A DNA stretch of 64,000 nucleotides from Aspidapion aeneum. Lineage: Eukaryota; Arthropoda; Insecta; Coleoptera; Brentidae. Of this stretch, positions 10,253 to 22,380 are shown piece by piece. The DNA is taken from positions 101,054,185-101,118,184 of the forward strand of contig OY755042.1 in assembly GCA_963576565.1 (NCBI GenBank). Reading direction: 5' to 3'. The position numbers and the translations under genes were made by a program. Every line of letters begins with the position of its first letter. The first letter of the stretch is position 1. The notes beneath the pieces were generated by a model. That model ran no database searches. It had not been told where the DNA came from and saw only the letters and a list, made by a program, of their open reading frames with translations.

Positions 10253-11402
10253 ATATAGATTTCTGTACTTATATGGCGGACTCAGGCAGACCGTTTCCTT
10301 TCAATGCCGGACTCTTCAATATCGGCGCTCTCGGAAATCGAATACGTTTAGGAAAATGCTGTGCAGATATTCGTTAGTTTTTTGGTTTTATTGCCTTTAC
10401 GTTTTTCAGCGTTTTGGTTTTTAATAAAGGTGCCATTCTCTTGAGAAAAGACAAAAGCTTCGGGGCTATATTTTAGTTATCTCTGGAGGGATTTTTTAAA
10501 GGTTTTGACTGACAGGCGAAGGGATGGATTATTTGCTTTAACAATAAACAAAGGAACTAAAGAAAGAGAGGTATATTGCCGTCCTTAGTAAGACCCTCCT
10601 ATCTACGTTTTCACTTATTTCAAGAAAAGCGAGTTTAAAGTTTAAATGCTTGCTAACAGTACATAGTAATATTTTTTTTGTTTTTGAAAATAAAATACTT
10701 CCGAACCAAAATTTTGGTATTTAAAAAAAAACAGATGGAAGTAACCTATTTAAAGCCATTTTCGGTCCTAACTCATTTTTGATTTCTTTGCAGATAGGTG
10801 GGTCTTACTAAGGACGGCAGTATAGTACTCCTCTTAGATCAATAATAAAATGATTTGCACGTTCGGCTTTAGAAAACGGTTGTTTCATAATCGGTATAGG
10901 TAGTTCTAGTAAAAAATAATATGTAAAAACCGCAATTTTTTAAAAAATTTACATTTTTAAACATTTTTTGACGAAAATTTACATTTAAATTTACCAATGT
11001 TACTTTATTTTCCAAAAATGTTTCCCCGCGGCGCATTTATTCGCATGTCGTGGCAAACTTCAGAGCTCACAATTATTAAAAACCGCAAAATTCTCTGCCT
11101 CCTTGCCCCCCCTTTGCCATCCCGGGCATAATTCTATACAAAAAAAAGAAGGAACTAAAAAATTGTCGCGTCTACTTTGGAACAGCAGTAACATCGTTTT
11201 TTATTCAGAATCGTTTTCTCCGATATTTTTTTCTCTATTTTTCGCGAATTCATCCCAGTTGGAAATTAAAAACGGACTTTCCTCTGACGTTCCGTCTGTA
11301 TGCATATCAATCTATTTTATTTTTCGCTTAGAATACGTCCGTACGTCCGATTCTCGATTTTTCGAAACGGGTCTCATCACAAAAGTCAGTTTCTCGTCAT
11401 CT
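10253..11402. other. Gene-free stretch apart from one MITE
   Basis: Apart from the MITE at 10576-10820 no feature is recognised. A 101-codon plus-strand frame at 11103-11408 has no recognisable motif and I do not call it. Confidence 0.4.
10576..10820. mobile_element. 245-bp MITE with TA duplication
   Basis: Inverted ends TTGCCGTCCTTAGTAAGACC and its near-perfect complement (about 30 bp) are flanked by TA at 10574-10575 and 10821-10822. The interior is AT-rich and non-coding. Structure and target duplication fit a Tc1/mariner-type MITE. Confidence 0.75.
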
Positions 11403-12070
11403 TCATAAAAATATCACGATTTTTAGGAATGAGTTTTGTGAAACCAAAATTGAAGTGTAAGAGTTAGGTGATTTCCTACACAGCGAAAAGAGTGAAATCT
11501 TTGACCACGCAAAAGTATAGCATTCCTTGGGACTTAGGTCGGCACTGTATGGAGAATGGTCCAACAATTTGTTTTGTTGTGTTAAAAATTCAATGGTTTT
11601 TTTGTGCTTTGTCCAAACTTGCATTGGAATGGAAAGGAATTGTTGCTAGATGACCTGCTTTTGAGACAAATGTAGCTACCATCTTTTTGGATGACTTTTG
11701 TTGTCTTTTCTTCAACTTGGAACAGCCAAACAGACGACTGACTGACATTTATTCATCACCACTGACCCTGCTGTACACGTTTTTTGAGTTTCCTGTCTCA
11801 AAGATGGCCCTAGCTTCTTTCTGTTCTTTGGTTAGCAGATTCAATCTTATATGTTGATCTTCCGTGATAGCCGTTTATGGTACACCTGGCCTTGGATCGT
11901 CGCTAAGGCTAATCCGTCCATACTTGAATTCTCCATACCAACGAGAAACTGTCGAGTAATATGGTGCTTCTTTACCGAAAACAGAAATCAACTCGACAAG
12001 GCATTGTTATTGAGATAATTTCCTTTGAAGGTTGTAAAAAAATATAGCCCGAAAATCATCTCGGTTTAAT
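11403..12070 (-). pseudogene. Decayed mariner transposase
   Basis: Read on the minus strand, the 5' part gives FGKEAPYYSTVSRWYGEFKY followed by SLSDDPRPGVP, the N-terminal helix-turn-helix region of irritans-type mariner transposases. The middle gives KKMVATFVSKAGHLATIPF and the 3' part, in another frame, HSPYSADLSPKE, which matches the conserved PPYSPDLAP motif near the last catalytic Asp. Several stops and frameshifts and a missing central piece make it non-functional. In the family this enzyme cuts and pastes elements at TA. Inverted ends were not identified. Confidence 0.85.
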
Positions 12071-12118
12071 TTAATTTTTCGACTGATTTGTTAACTTAAA
12101 AATTCACTGTAGCTATAA

Positions 12119-12283
12119 CATGGGCGCACCCATGGGGGGGGCTTGGATTTTTTTACATATTTTCTACATATTTCATGATAAAACACAAAAAATAGCTTAA
12201 AATTTGGCATCATGAGGCTTCGGGCCCCCCCACCCCAAGAGGCCTCGGGCCCCCCCCCAAGACACATTCCTGGGTGCGCCACT
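12119..12283. mobile_element. hAT-like MITE with CATGGGCGCACCCA ends, copy 1
   Basis: Ends CATGGGCGCACCCATGG and complement of CCTGGGTGCGCCACT enclose G/C homopolymer-rich arms. Flanks are AGCTATAA at 12111-12118 and GGCTATAA at 12284-12291, seven of eight matching, which fits the 8-bp duplication of hAT elements. Related copies are at 18067-18191 and 55032-55192, with partial ends near 14400 and 43000. Confidence 0.75.
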
Positions 12284-12960
12284 GGCTATAAAACTACATA
12301 TATCGTTTAAAATTTAGGTTATGTAAAGATTGAGGTTAGGTTTTAGTAACGACATTCGATCAGTGTCGCCCTCTATCTTCTTATATACAAAATATAAAAC
12401 ACATCCTTCATTCATAATATGTATAATAAAATAAATTTGGGTAAAACCCCAAAAATATTGGAAGTCGGACGTCCAATCGAGTGGGTAGGATTCCAAATTA
12501 AAATTTAAGCAATCAATATTAAACGCGAAAAGAAGAATAACAAAGGAACAGAAATTAAAATCGAATATATGATTTTAGAAACAAGACTGCCCGGTAGCTG
12601 ATGCAATCCCCGGGGTCACGTCGTACAATAAAAAATCACTGCCAAGTTAATTTACAAAATGTTTTATGCTTAATTATGTAATAAACTCAAAGAGGATATC
12701 AAAAATAACGTAACGCAAAAATTGCAAACTTTTGACCCCGTTCTCCCCGTTGTAACGCACCTGTAACAAAACATCCGACCCTTTCTACCACTTTAAGTAA
12801 TTTTGATTGGGCACAAAAGCACCTATCTCTAAAAAAGTTGCGCGTGCGCAGCATTTTGGATTAGGAGGGCCAATGCATTTTAATAGAAAAATCTGCTTTT
12901 TTTTCTGTCATCTTAAAATCCAAGATTGCAGACAGAATCAAACTTACCATTTTAAAGAGA
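12284..12960. other. No gene recognised
   Basis: No coding or RNA signal. Short minus-strand frames here have no recognisable motif. Confidence 0.35.
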
Positions 12961-13092
12961 TTAACAAAGTATAAAAGGCAACTTCATAGGGGTATAGTCA
13001 ACCACGGACACCGGTGTTTCGGAAAAAGGCATTTCCTTCCTTAGCATGGCTTGCCTGACACAAAGTAGAACAAACTGGCCACAAGATACAAA
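12961..13092 (+). repeat. Direct duplication, left copy
   Basis: About 132 bases beginning TTAACAAAGTATAAAAGGCA recur at 13328-13458 with roughly 90 percent identity, separated by about 235 bp. It may be the terminal repeats of a small element or a local duplication. No termini of LTR type (TG..CA) are apparent. Confidence 0.6.
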
Positions 13093-13269
13093 GTAAATCA
13101 AAAAGAATGAAAAAATAGGTGAAACCTATTTTTCATTCTACGAGTGAACGACAGCGAACCAAGGAAACTTAGTCCATGGCGGGACGAAAACGTCCACCGG
13201 TCTATAAGGAAGAAAGACATTTCGTCACAGTTCAACCAGACCATGCTATCACCTTCTCCACGGTATCGG

Positions 13270-13298
13270 CACGGATCACCTTTTGTTAGGTGATCCGT
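13270..13298. mobile_element. Micro-hairpin insertion, copy B (29 bp, 8-bp TSD)
   Basis: A 12-bp stem (CACGGATCACCT / AGGTGATCCGTG) with a six-base loop lies between perfect copies of GGTATCGG at 13262-13269 and 13299-13306. This is the longest of the three copies; copies at 906 and 53964 look like internal deletions of it. It sits in the spacer between two direct repeats. Confidence 0.65.
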
Positions 13299-13327
13299 GG
13301 TATCGGTTCGGAACTGAAAACAATTAG

Positions 13328-13458
13328 TTAACAAAGTATAAAAGGCAACTTCATAGGAGTATAGTCAACCACGGACGCACCGGTGTTTTCGGAAAATTTC
13401 CTTCCTCAGCGTGGCTTGCCTAACACAAAGTAGAACAAAGTGACTACAAGATACAAGG
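13328..13458 (+). repeat. Direct duplication, right copy
   Basis: Second copy of the segment at 12961-13092, differing by scattered substitutions and small indels. Confidence 0.6.
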
Positions 13459-15453
13459 TAATTGTATCCCCCCCTCCAAATAAAGTTCCTATATCCGCCC
13501 CTGGCCTACCCTGCTTTGATTACCACTGCACACCACACACCACTGTTATATCTCGAAAACCACAAACATAACATCATACAGCGTAGAAACCGCTCGATGA
13601 ACTAAATGCAGAGAATCAGTTCATTACTCGCCAGTGTTGCCAATTCGTTATTTAATTGCGGTACCTTGTATGTGTCCCTTTTTAACGGCAGCTTCTTTTT
13701 AGAAAATCGTCATCGGAAGCTGTGACCCCAATTGCAAGCACCATTGGTGGGTGTCAAGTGGCATAATTGGATATTATTGTCGGCGGCCTGGATATGCAAT
13801 TCGAGCGTCTGGAAATCAGATACATTTATGAAAAATGGTTCGTTCATTCTTCGATTTGGATGACTGATGTCCATCTTCGTTATTTCCAGATATTAATTCA
13901 GCAGTCCATATTTTTGAGCCTCGGGTCCGTATTTGCAAATTATTATTATTATTTTGAACACGCTGCTCTCACAAGTTTACTGGCAGTGCCATTTTTGTCC
14001 AGAGGCCAGGGCCCCTCGAGTAAAAGGGGCCCCCACGCCTCTCAGTATACAGTCTATTTCATAATTTTTGAGATAACTTTTTGACAGTTATTAGCTGTTT
14101 GCCATAACAAATAGCATAGGCCAACTAAAAAAAGTTGCAAAAAGTTGTCTCAAAAAGTATGACATGAACTATAGCTGGCAGAATTACTTTTATTTATTTT
14201 TCTTTTTAAATCGGTAAAATATTTAACTGGAAAATTAGTGGCGTACATAGGAGGGGGGTAAGAGAACTTAAGCCCCTCTCCACCCATCAGAGCCACCGAA
14301 TATTTACCCCTTAAAATTGACTTTTTCTCGAGACTCAAGATAAAAAATATATCGATCCGCGTACAAGTCTCCCAACAGCATCAATATTTGCGTAGGTACA
14401 CCAGTAGCGCACCCAGAAATATGTCTTGGGGGGCCCACGCGTGTAGGGGGGGCAAATTTATCATTTTATTCATTAAATAAGGGGAAAATATCTAAAAAAA
14501 TATTAGGTTGGTAGGGGTGTTCACCGGTGATTTTAGGTATATTTATCATCTTTGTCCATGGAGAAATCAATCCCCGTGAGTTATTTTGGCGTTTCGAACC
14601 ATATCTATTTGGTTGTTTGTTTTGTTTTGTTATAATTATTTGATTTGTTTTTTATAAAAATAGGTAACTAATTAATGTTATGGACCTTCACATTTAAAAA
14701 TAACTGGATCCATGACGGATCTGATACCTTCCTAACTAGCCTATTAGCACACTTCTAGCGAAGCCATGATATATCAGCCTTAAAATCAGTTTTTTGTAAA
14801 TATCTTACAAATAAAAGCTCCTACAAAGTTTTTCGTAATAACACAAAAATATTGAGCAAAAAGTAGTCTAATATATTCCAAAAACCGCATATTGATACGA
14901 TGCTCGTGAAAAAGTTAGCATTTTTAAAAAAATTTAGTTGTCAAAAACTGTCATTAGCATTAATGAATTTTGACCAAAATCTAATCACCTCGTTATAGTG
15001 TCGAACACTATAACACCCTGAAAATTTTATGAAATTCAGTTCAGCGGTTTAGGGGCTATCGTGTTACGGACAGAAATAATATACACACACACAAACACAC
15101 ACAAACACAGACAGACATCCCGACGATATTGCTAAGATAGGTCAAAATACCTCCTCTAGACATTGCTACGCGGCCTAGGAAGAAAAAAAGCTTGCCAAAA
15201 CAAAAATGACAGTCAAAAGTAAGCTTATAAATACCACAACTCGTGCAAATTTTTTTCCTCGTGGACAAAGGTGATGAATTTAATCGGTCAGGAATACCGT
15301 CTTGAGATTTGGTGAGCGCTTACCTCACCTCAACTAATGAAAAGTCAAGAATAATACGCGTCCAGTTCACTGGCTGGAGCTTATTTTAGTGTGCGCAGGT
15401 GTTCCAAGCTCGGTTCCAAGTTTGCTATATTTTTTTTAAAGGTTTTTGTCCTG
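13459..15453. other. No gene; scattered repeat fragments
   Basis: Contains a single MITE end near 14400-14460 (CAGTAGCGCACCCAG followed by a G-rich run) without a partner, and an ACACACAAACACAC simple repeat at about 15080-15120 at the end of a block (14880-15130) resembling dispersed insect repeats. The 105-codon frame at 13767-14084 has no recognisable family features. Confidence 0.4.
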
Positions 15454-15461
15454 GTATTTTT

Positions 15462-16224
15462 GGGGATTGTGGCTAATGATAAAGAAGACATGGAGTAGTA
15501 TATGATGAGAAAGTTAACAGAAGAATACCAAAAGTGGGGACTAACAGTGAACGTGGACAAGACACAGTACTTATGTATTGGAAACGAATCCAGTGAGTTA
15601 GTACTAGAAAATGGACAAACAATAACTCCATGCAATGAGTATGTATACTTGGGTGCATTTGATAAGACAGAAACAGACTGTAGAGAATTGGAAAAAAGAA
15701 TAGTAAAAGCAAAAAAAGTTATTGGATGTCTTAACAGTATTTTATGGAGCAGAGAGATAAAAAAGAATGTAAAATTTAACATATATGAAACAATGTTCGA
15801 AAGCACGCTGTTGTATGGAATAGAGACTTGTCGCGTAACAGAAAAATACAAAACAAAAATGGAAAGTGTCGAAATTGATGCAATAAGAAGATCAATGAGA
15901 ATATCTAGAATAGTTCACATAAGAAATGAGATCATAAAAGAAAGCATGGGAATCGAGGGAAGCATAACGGATGACATCACTAAAACGCAACTGATATGGT
16001 ACGGCCATGTACAACGGATGAACGACGAAAGATTACCAAAGCAGGTCCTAGAATGGCAACCAATAGGGCGCAGAAAAAGAGGGCGTCCTAAACTAGAATG
16101 GCAACAGTCAATCCAAAGTTCAATGAGTCGAAAAAATCTGACAGAGGATGATTGTCAGGATCGAAGGAGGTGGAGAATAGGCGTCGGACAACGTAGGAAA
16201 ACGTTCTAAACCGACATAGTAGTA
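15462..16224 (+). pseudogene. 5'-truncated RTE-like LINE, reverse transcriptase C-terminus
   Basis: The long open part (15502-16209, 235 codons) encodes the region after the catalytic YADD of a LINE reverse transcriptase, including GLTVNVDKTQYL, YVYLGAF, and near the end QLIWYGHVQRMNDERLPKQV and GRRKRGRPKLEW, the typical tail of RTE-like insect elements. Upstream the same frame continues as IVANDKEDME before a TAG, then YMMRKL, so the stop is a mutation. The catalytic residues and endonuclease are missing. The 3' end is a short TAG microsatellite. A possible, imperfect 8-bp duplication is GTATTTTT (15454-15461) and GTATTTCT (16225-16232). Dead copy. Confidence 0.85.
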
Positions 16225-16505
16225 GTATTTCTGCGGATGATAAAAATAAACTGAACCCCATTTTGCCTTAGCAAGTTGTTTTTCAGCTGGGGGGAAGGGG
16301 CTTTTAAACGCCTGATTTTTTTTCCTCTAAAGATGTTGTAACATACTCAATATTTTCTTTTTTTTAAATGTTTTATAGATATTATGTAAAAACGGCGAAA
16401 ATGGCGTTGTATGTACCTAGTCGCCAGGCCTAGAGCCTACCCCACATTACTACTACTACTTAACGAACAAAATCCGATTTTTCATTACGTCACAATATAT
16501 AAGTA

Positions 16506-16967
16506 CAGTGAAAACTCTCCTTGCGGACACCTCTATTAAGCGGACAATCCCTTTAGCTTTTCCCTATTTCTTTACATGTAAAATTCTCTCTTCTTTTGGG
16601 TAAAAAATTCTGAAACCTCCCTTAACAAAAACGCACTCTGCAGACGGGGAATTACCTCTTTCCGTTTTAATGCGGAGACTAAATACTTCTGTCGTATTTA
16701 CAACATATTTTATTTGGCGGGACTGCTGTGTTTTATTTTTCAGTTGGGTCATAATAGATCTCTTTGAAATGCGCCTAATAAAAAACTTCTTAGTTTACGT
16801 GAAAAAATGGAAGTTGTTAACGTTTCGGAGCAAGCAGCGAAAATTGTTAATACATACATACTTATATATATATTAAAATTTCGCAGTTCTCTCTCATAAG
16901 CGGACACCACTAGTAAGCAGACAAAATCGTCGAAACCGTGAGTGTCCGCTTCTAGAAGGTTTCACTG
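16506..16967. mobile_element. 462-bp pogo/Tigger-type MITE
   Basis: Ends CAGTGAAAACTCTCCTTGCG and TTTCACTG, flanked by TA at 16504-16505 and 16968-16969. Subterminal GCGGACACCTCT / AAGCGGACACC words are the typical pogo/Tigger pattern. Open frames inside are short and no transposase motif was seen. Confidence 0.8.
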
Positions 16968-17004
16968 TATATGCGCCACATGCCATTCACACGGACACCT
17001 TATA

Positions 17005-17785
17005 AAAATACTCTGCCAATATATGGGTACCTAAGCTCACACTAAGTACTATAGTTATAGTGTTCGTGTGAGCTAATATAACTAAAATCTGAAATATATT
17101 TTATTCAACTCCACGCTCAATTACCTTTCCTTTGATACCACACAAGCCATGTTTTAACTTAAACTCTAATTTTTGAAATCTACCCCCATCTTTTTTTTTA
17201 AACTAAAATATATTTTGTTTAACTCCAGACTCAATTACCTTTCGTTTGATATCACACACGGCTTATTTTCACTAAAACTCTATTTTTTGAAATCTACCCC
17301 CACCCTTTTTATTAACTAAAATTTATTTTGTTTAACTCCAGGCTCAATTACCTTTCGTTTGATATCACACACGCCATATTTTCACATAAACTCTAATTTT
17401 TAAAATCTACCCCCACCCTTTTATTTGGCTTGTGATCGATGGATTTCGTTCATTTTTAAATGGGACCATCCCGACCCAAGACCCAGCATAGGTACCAAAT
17501 TTAATTAAAATCGGGCAAGCGGTTTTTGAGTTATGCGCGTTGGTCGTTACCATCAAGGTAGAATAGTCGTTACAGACAGACATACAGACAGACATACATA
17601 CAGACAGACAGACAGACAGACGGACAGACAGATAGACAGACAGATAGACGGCGCAACAAAAAAGTTTCAAAATCATCTGAAACGCAAAGATATATAAAAA
17701 TTTTTGAAATCGGAGCAACTTTTTTTTTCGAAAAAATTAGGATCGCCATAGCTTACACTACTATAGTATAGTAGTAGTGTGAGCT
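17005..17785 (+). mobile_element. Hairpin-ended repeat element, copy 1
   Basis: Bounded by two self-complementary hairpins, at 17034-17074 and 17750-17785, both built on AGCTCACACTA...TAGTGTGAGCT. Between them are three to four tandem units of about 93 bp (AACTCCAGACTCAATTACCT, TTTGATATCACACACG, AAATCTACCCCCACCCTTTT) and a CAGACAGA microsatellite (17570-17645). The whole structure occurs inverted at 51618-52333, with shared sequence continuing outside the left hairpin (CTCTGCCAAT). The serine/valine-rich 103-codon minus frame (17407-17718) is microsatellite translation. Confidence 0.7.
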
Positions 17786-20700
17786 AAAATGCTTGTAACA
17801 AGATACCATAAAAACAGTTTTTTTTATACAACCGATTAACATTTTTTTGACCAACGGCCGAACGTTAAGATATGCGAAAGGTAACTTAAGAAGATATTAA
17901 AGGGAACCGACATCTTTGGTACTTTGTAAGGTAAGTAGCATAGGAGACCCTATAGTTGTTACAATTTTTAAAAACTCTAGATAGTGAAATTGGATGAAGA
18001 TGTAATCAAGATTTAATTTCATCGTCAATATATTGCCTGTTTTAGGGGCGACTCATGCTATACGTCAGTAGCGCACCCAGGAATATGTCTTGGGGGGCCG
18101 AGACCCCCTAATGCCGTATTTTATGCTATTTTCAAGAAATATGTGGGAGTGGGGGGGCCCGGGCCCCAAGGCCCCCCCGGCTGCGCCCTTGTATACGTAT
18201 ACTAGCACCGTCACGTCACCGTCCCGTCAACCCACTAAACACAAAAACGTTTTAATAATGTCAAAATAATGTATAATTTAAAAACCTAACGTTAGGTTGG
18301 ATGTTAGTTCTAACGTCATATTCATAGTGAAAAAGAAGCTTAATAACCCGATTTCTGACGTTAGAAAAATAATCTTGTGTTTTTATAACGCTTTTTTAAA
18401 GTGTTTTTCGAACGTTAAAAAAATATTGATTTTTAACAGTGGAAAAGAAATGTTTTTCTAACATTGAAAAATAAATGTTTTTTTAACAATGAAAAAATAT
18501 ATTTTTTCCAAATATCTAGGTAACATAAATAACGTAAATAAAATTCTTCTATTTTGGAAAAGCAGAGCAGCAACAGTCTGTTCAGGTTTTCGTGAACTCC
18601 ACACTCAGTAAAGGAAATTCGGATCCGTAGCTTCTGAAAATAAAATTTAAAATTCTAGTAAAAGTATTAGACACATTCACACTACACCCTTTACGATACC
18701 AGACCGGTACCCAAATTCACGCTTCACACCGTTACGTTACCATACCGTCCAAGGTCCTGCCTTTGACTGTTCTGTATTTTTTTACACTTACAAAACTAAG
18801 TTACACAGTGTACACCGCGTTAAAAAGACGTTCCTCTACTTATAACAGGTAGTAAAATTTGCAAGGTATCTTGAACTACATGACTGGTATCATCAAACAT
18901 TTGAGACTACTACTTTTTACAAGATTTTTTTTAAGATCAACTTAAATTTTTGTTTTATAGCCTGTAATAAATCGACAAATTGTGGCAAGTTTCATTGCAA
19001 ACATACAGAGAATAATTTTAAAAAACAGTAAAAATGAGATTAAAGTAGTTGTTGCCCAAGTTCAGAAAATGGTAATAAAGTAGCGCTTAATACAAAAATA
19101 AAGTCCGATCAATGGTTTATAAAGAAGAATATAGTGATTTCAATGAGATGTTTATTTGATATATCTAGAGTTATTTGAATTTTCAGCACTAAAATAAAAA
19201 AATACGAAAAAACTTTATTGTGTAGTTACTTTTTAACACTAACATTTTTTATTTAAGAGATTGAAAGCTGTACTAGTGTTGTTGTAATGTGCTGACTTTG
19301 AATTTTCTATAGTGATTTCTAACGCCGTCATAAAAAAAAACTACTCCAAATGATCATAAAAATTTGACTTATTATTAAAAACAGCCTCTATCTTTAACTA
19401 GTTCTTTTTTTATTTTCGTAAAATGTAAATAAAAGCTAAGTGTCTTTTATTTAATATATATTTTTTAAAATATCGTTATGTTTAACAAATCCACATACTT
19501 TTCCATCTTTTTAGATTTTTTAAATTTAGAATTAGTAATTAAAAACTTTTATTTTAAAGAGAAACAATTTGTTTATACCCACATTAAATTTAAATGCAGT
19601 ATCCTGCAGTATCCTGCATAACTAAGCTCCTTCATTTTTTTTTCTACTCAACACCAACACCATACATTTTTTAAAATATTTTTAATTTCTTGGAAGAAAA
19701 TAAATCAATATATTTTTTTTATCTTCTTAAAATAAAACTGTATATGTTTTTATAATCGGTGCCAAGTTTCATTGCTCTAGCTTTACATCTGAATTTTATA
19801 CAGATATTTAAATAGATAGATGCAATTAAAAAGAAACACCTTGCTTTGCTTGCTTTGCTCTGCACTGGGTTAGACATGAGCACCAGTTCATAAAATAATA
19901 CTACAGTGTTGCACTATAATCATGCCAAGTTTCATTATGGTATGCAAAAATGCAGATAAAGGGGGCTTAGGCTCCAAACTAGAAGTCTAGTTTCGCGAAA
20001 ACCGTAAAAAATCGTTACCTCCCCTAAAAGTTCGCCTCAATTCATCCTAATTACTCAAACCGAGTATAATTTATCTTTCATGCTGGCTTCAATATATTTT
20101 TATTGATTTTCAATAGTTTTGATGCTGTTACTAATTTTTCCCTTTTTTTCCTTTTTATAAAGTATGTGCACTGATCTATAAAGGTGTGACCAAAAAGATT
20201 TTGCTAATCTTGTCCGCCTAAATGCTGACAAAGTAGGTTGGCTTAAAACAAGCTTTATATTCAAAATTAAGTCATTAAAATAAACGTTAAAGTTACGTAA
20301 CGTCAAGAAATACACAAAAAACAAGACAACGAACATTTCGTTGCATATTGTTTTGATACTCGCTATCGGAAACTTAAAATGGCAAAGACATAAACAAAAG
20401 TTCACGTCGATTTTTTCGCCTACATTTTAGAATAGAATATATCTCTAGGACAATCATTTTGTGACAAGGACAAACGTTTTTGTGACATTTGAATCTCGGT
20501 TCTATGTTATACAGTTATAAAATGTTTTTATACAGGGATGTCCAGCTTGTTGTGTCGTTAAATAAAATATTTCAATTTATTTAGAATAACAATTTTTTTT
20601 AAATTTTCTTTTTGTTTGTAAAAAATTTAAAAAAAAATAATTTGCCCTACATTAGCAAAGTTGACCAAAACTGAGAAAGAAATTTGGTCACGTACTGAAA

Positions 20701-20926
20701 TGTTTTCCAAAAGTGTAGAATGAATTTTTAATTTTTGCACAAACAGAAAATCAAAAAATTGTTTTTATTATTACAGTGGCACGCCCTCACTTTTATGGCA
20801 GTTTTACTTCTTTTGGCAACAAAAAGAGCCTCAAACTGCCGTAAAAAAAGATATACCTTTTTAAAAAAAGTTCCTATATTTGGAGCAAAAAACCCTTTAC
20901 TTAAAAATATACTTTTCGGAGAGGAT
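17786..20926. other. Gene-free, mostly AT-rich DNA
   Basis: Apart from the MITE at 18067-18191 and a roughly 30-bp degenerate tandem repeat at about 18410-18510 (AAATGTTTTTCTAACATTGA-like units), no feature was recognised. The phrase CAAGTTTCATTGC recurs near 18988, 19769 and 19932, suggesting old copies of a dispersed repeat. Confidence 0.4.
18067..18191. mobile_element. hAT-like MITE with GCGCACCCAGG ends, copy 2
   Basis: Left end AGTAGCGCACCCAGGAATAT and right end GGCTGCGCCCTTG enclose a G/C-run-rich body. TATACGT occurs immediately on both sides (7 bp shared), consistent with a slightly decayed 8-bp duplication. Same family as 12119-12283 and 55032-55192. Confidence 0.65.
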
Positions 20927-20936
20927 AGTTCTGCTA

Positions 20937-22370
20937 TAAAACACAAACTCAGAGCTATAACCTGAAATAAGCAAAACGGAAATAAAGAGAGCATTAAAGA
21001 AAATGAAAAATAACAAATCACCTGGAAAAGACGGAGTAACGGAAGAAATGCTCAAGAACCAAGCGCGGATTTGAGGGGGGGGTAACGGGGTAATTACCCC
21101 CCCTAGAAAAAAAAATATGCACTTTTTCCTAATAAAATAAGGAAAAACAGGAGAATTACCCCCCCTAGAAAAAAAAATTATATTACAAAAAAAAATTTCG
21201 TCGACTATTACCCCCCCCCCCTAGAATTTGACCCAGATCCGCGCTTGTCAAGTACGGTGGTAATGCTGTAGTTAGAACCCTCCATATTCTCCTAAATAAA
21301 ATACTAAAAGAAAAAATAATCCCAAACAACTGGAAAGAATCCATAACCATTAGTCTACACAAGAAAGGCGATAGAGCAGACCTAAAAATCTATATAACAC
21401 TCCTCAATGTAATTTATAAGCTTTTCACGAACATATTAACAGATAGACTAACAACAAAATTTGACGGATATCAATCAAAGGAACAAGCAGGCTTTAGAAA
21501 AGGTTTCAGTATAGTTGACCACTTATTAATGTAATCCTAATAGAACGAGCCAACGAATATAACATTCCACTACATATTGCGTTTATAAACTTCGAAAAAA
21601 GATTTTGATAGCATTAAGCACTGGGCAGTAAAAGCATATTTAATTAACAGCCGAATAGATCACAGATATACAGACTTTAGCCAATATATATAGCAAAGCA
21701 ACAACATCAATCAAAATCCACGAAGGAACCAAGCCAATCCATAAGAAGAGGCGTCAGCCAGGGTGACACAATATCCCCTAAATTATGTAACTAGGCCCTA
21801 GAAGATGTTTTTAAAAGCTTAGATTGGAAAGAAACAGGCATCAAAGTAAACGAACAATTCTTGAACCACCTAAGATATGCTGATGCCTTAATAACAGACA
21901 AGAAAGAAGAACTGATAAAAACGCTGGAAGAACTAGATACAGCAGCTAAAAATATAGGCTTAAGTATGAACTACACTAAAACTAAAATCATAGCAAACAC
22001 AGATGAAGATATTACGGTCAGAATAAACCAAAAGAAATTAGAACAAGTAGAGGAATATATTTACCTGGGATCAATTATTAAACTGAAAAAAGAAAACCAA
22101 ACAGCTAAAATCAAGAGACGAGTAAGATTGGCCTGGGCAGCATTCGGTAAATTAAGCTACATAATAAGAAATAAAACATATCCTCAGTACCTCAAAACGA
22201 AAGTGTATAACCAATGTATTGCTGTACTTACCTATGGATCCCAGACGATTTGAAGAAACACGCTGGAACTAGACGGATGAACACAGCGACAGACAGAGAA
22301 GAGTGGAAAATATTGGGGGAGGCCTATGTCCAAAGATGGATTGAAGAAGGCTAAATAGATAGATAGATAG
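20937..22370 (+). pseudogene. 5'-truncated RTE-like LINE with 10-bp target duplication
   Basis: Flanked by AGTTCTGCTA at 20927-20936 and 22371-22380. Translation shows reverse transcriptase blocks: KKMKNNKSPGKDGVTEEMLK, then YGGNAVVRTLH, WKESITISLHKKGDRADLK, QSKEQAGFRKGFS, and in the later 130-codon open part (21861-22253) LRYADALITDKKEEL (decayed YADD), GLSMNYTKTK and YIYLGSI. Stops and frameshifts interrupt it. It ends GLKKAK followed by a TAGA microsatellite, the expected 3' end for RTE-type elements. A 191-bp element has inserted between EEMLK and YGG. Endonuclease domain is missing (5' truncation). Confidence 0.88.
21057..21247. mobile_element. 191-bp MITE inside the RTE-like LINE
   Basis: Inverted ends CAAGCGCGGAT and ATCCGCGCTTG with G/C-run and A-run interior, flanked by TCAAG at 21052-21056 and 21248-21252. 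Removing it and one TCAAG joins the reverse transcriptase reading EEMLK-YGG, as expected for the undisturbed element. Three extra bases (AAC) lie outside the left inverted repeat. Superfamily not assigned. Confidence 0.75.
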
Positions 22371-22380
22371 AGTTCTGCTA

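Noticed and set aside
10048..10377. 109-codon plus-strand frame
   Set aside because: Most of it lies in one arm of the palindrome at 9889-10252, also present at 6023-6352.
12961..13458. A small LTR retrotransposon with two 130-bp direct repeats
   Set aside because: The repeats lack TG...CA ends, a primer-binding site and a polypurine tract, and the spacer is only about 235 bp.
13767..14084. 105-codon plus-strand frame
   Set aside because: No recognisable motif, no splice-site support and biased composition; retained only as intergenic DNA.
17407..17718. 103-codon minus-strand open frame rich in Ser, Val and Leu
   Set aside because: It is the translation of a CAGACAGA microsatellite inside a repeat element that also occurs at 51618-52333.
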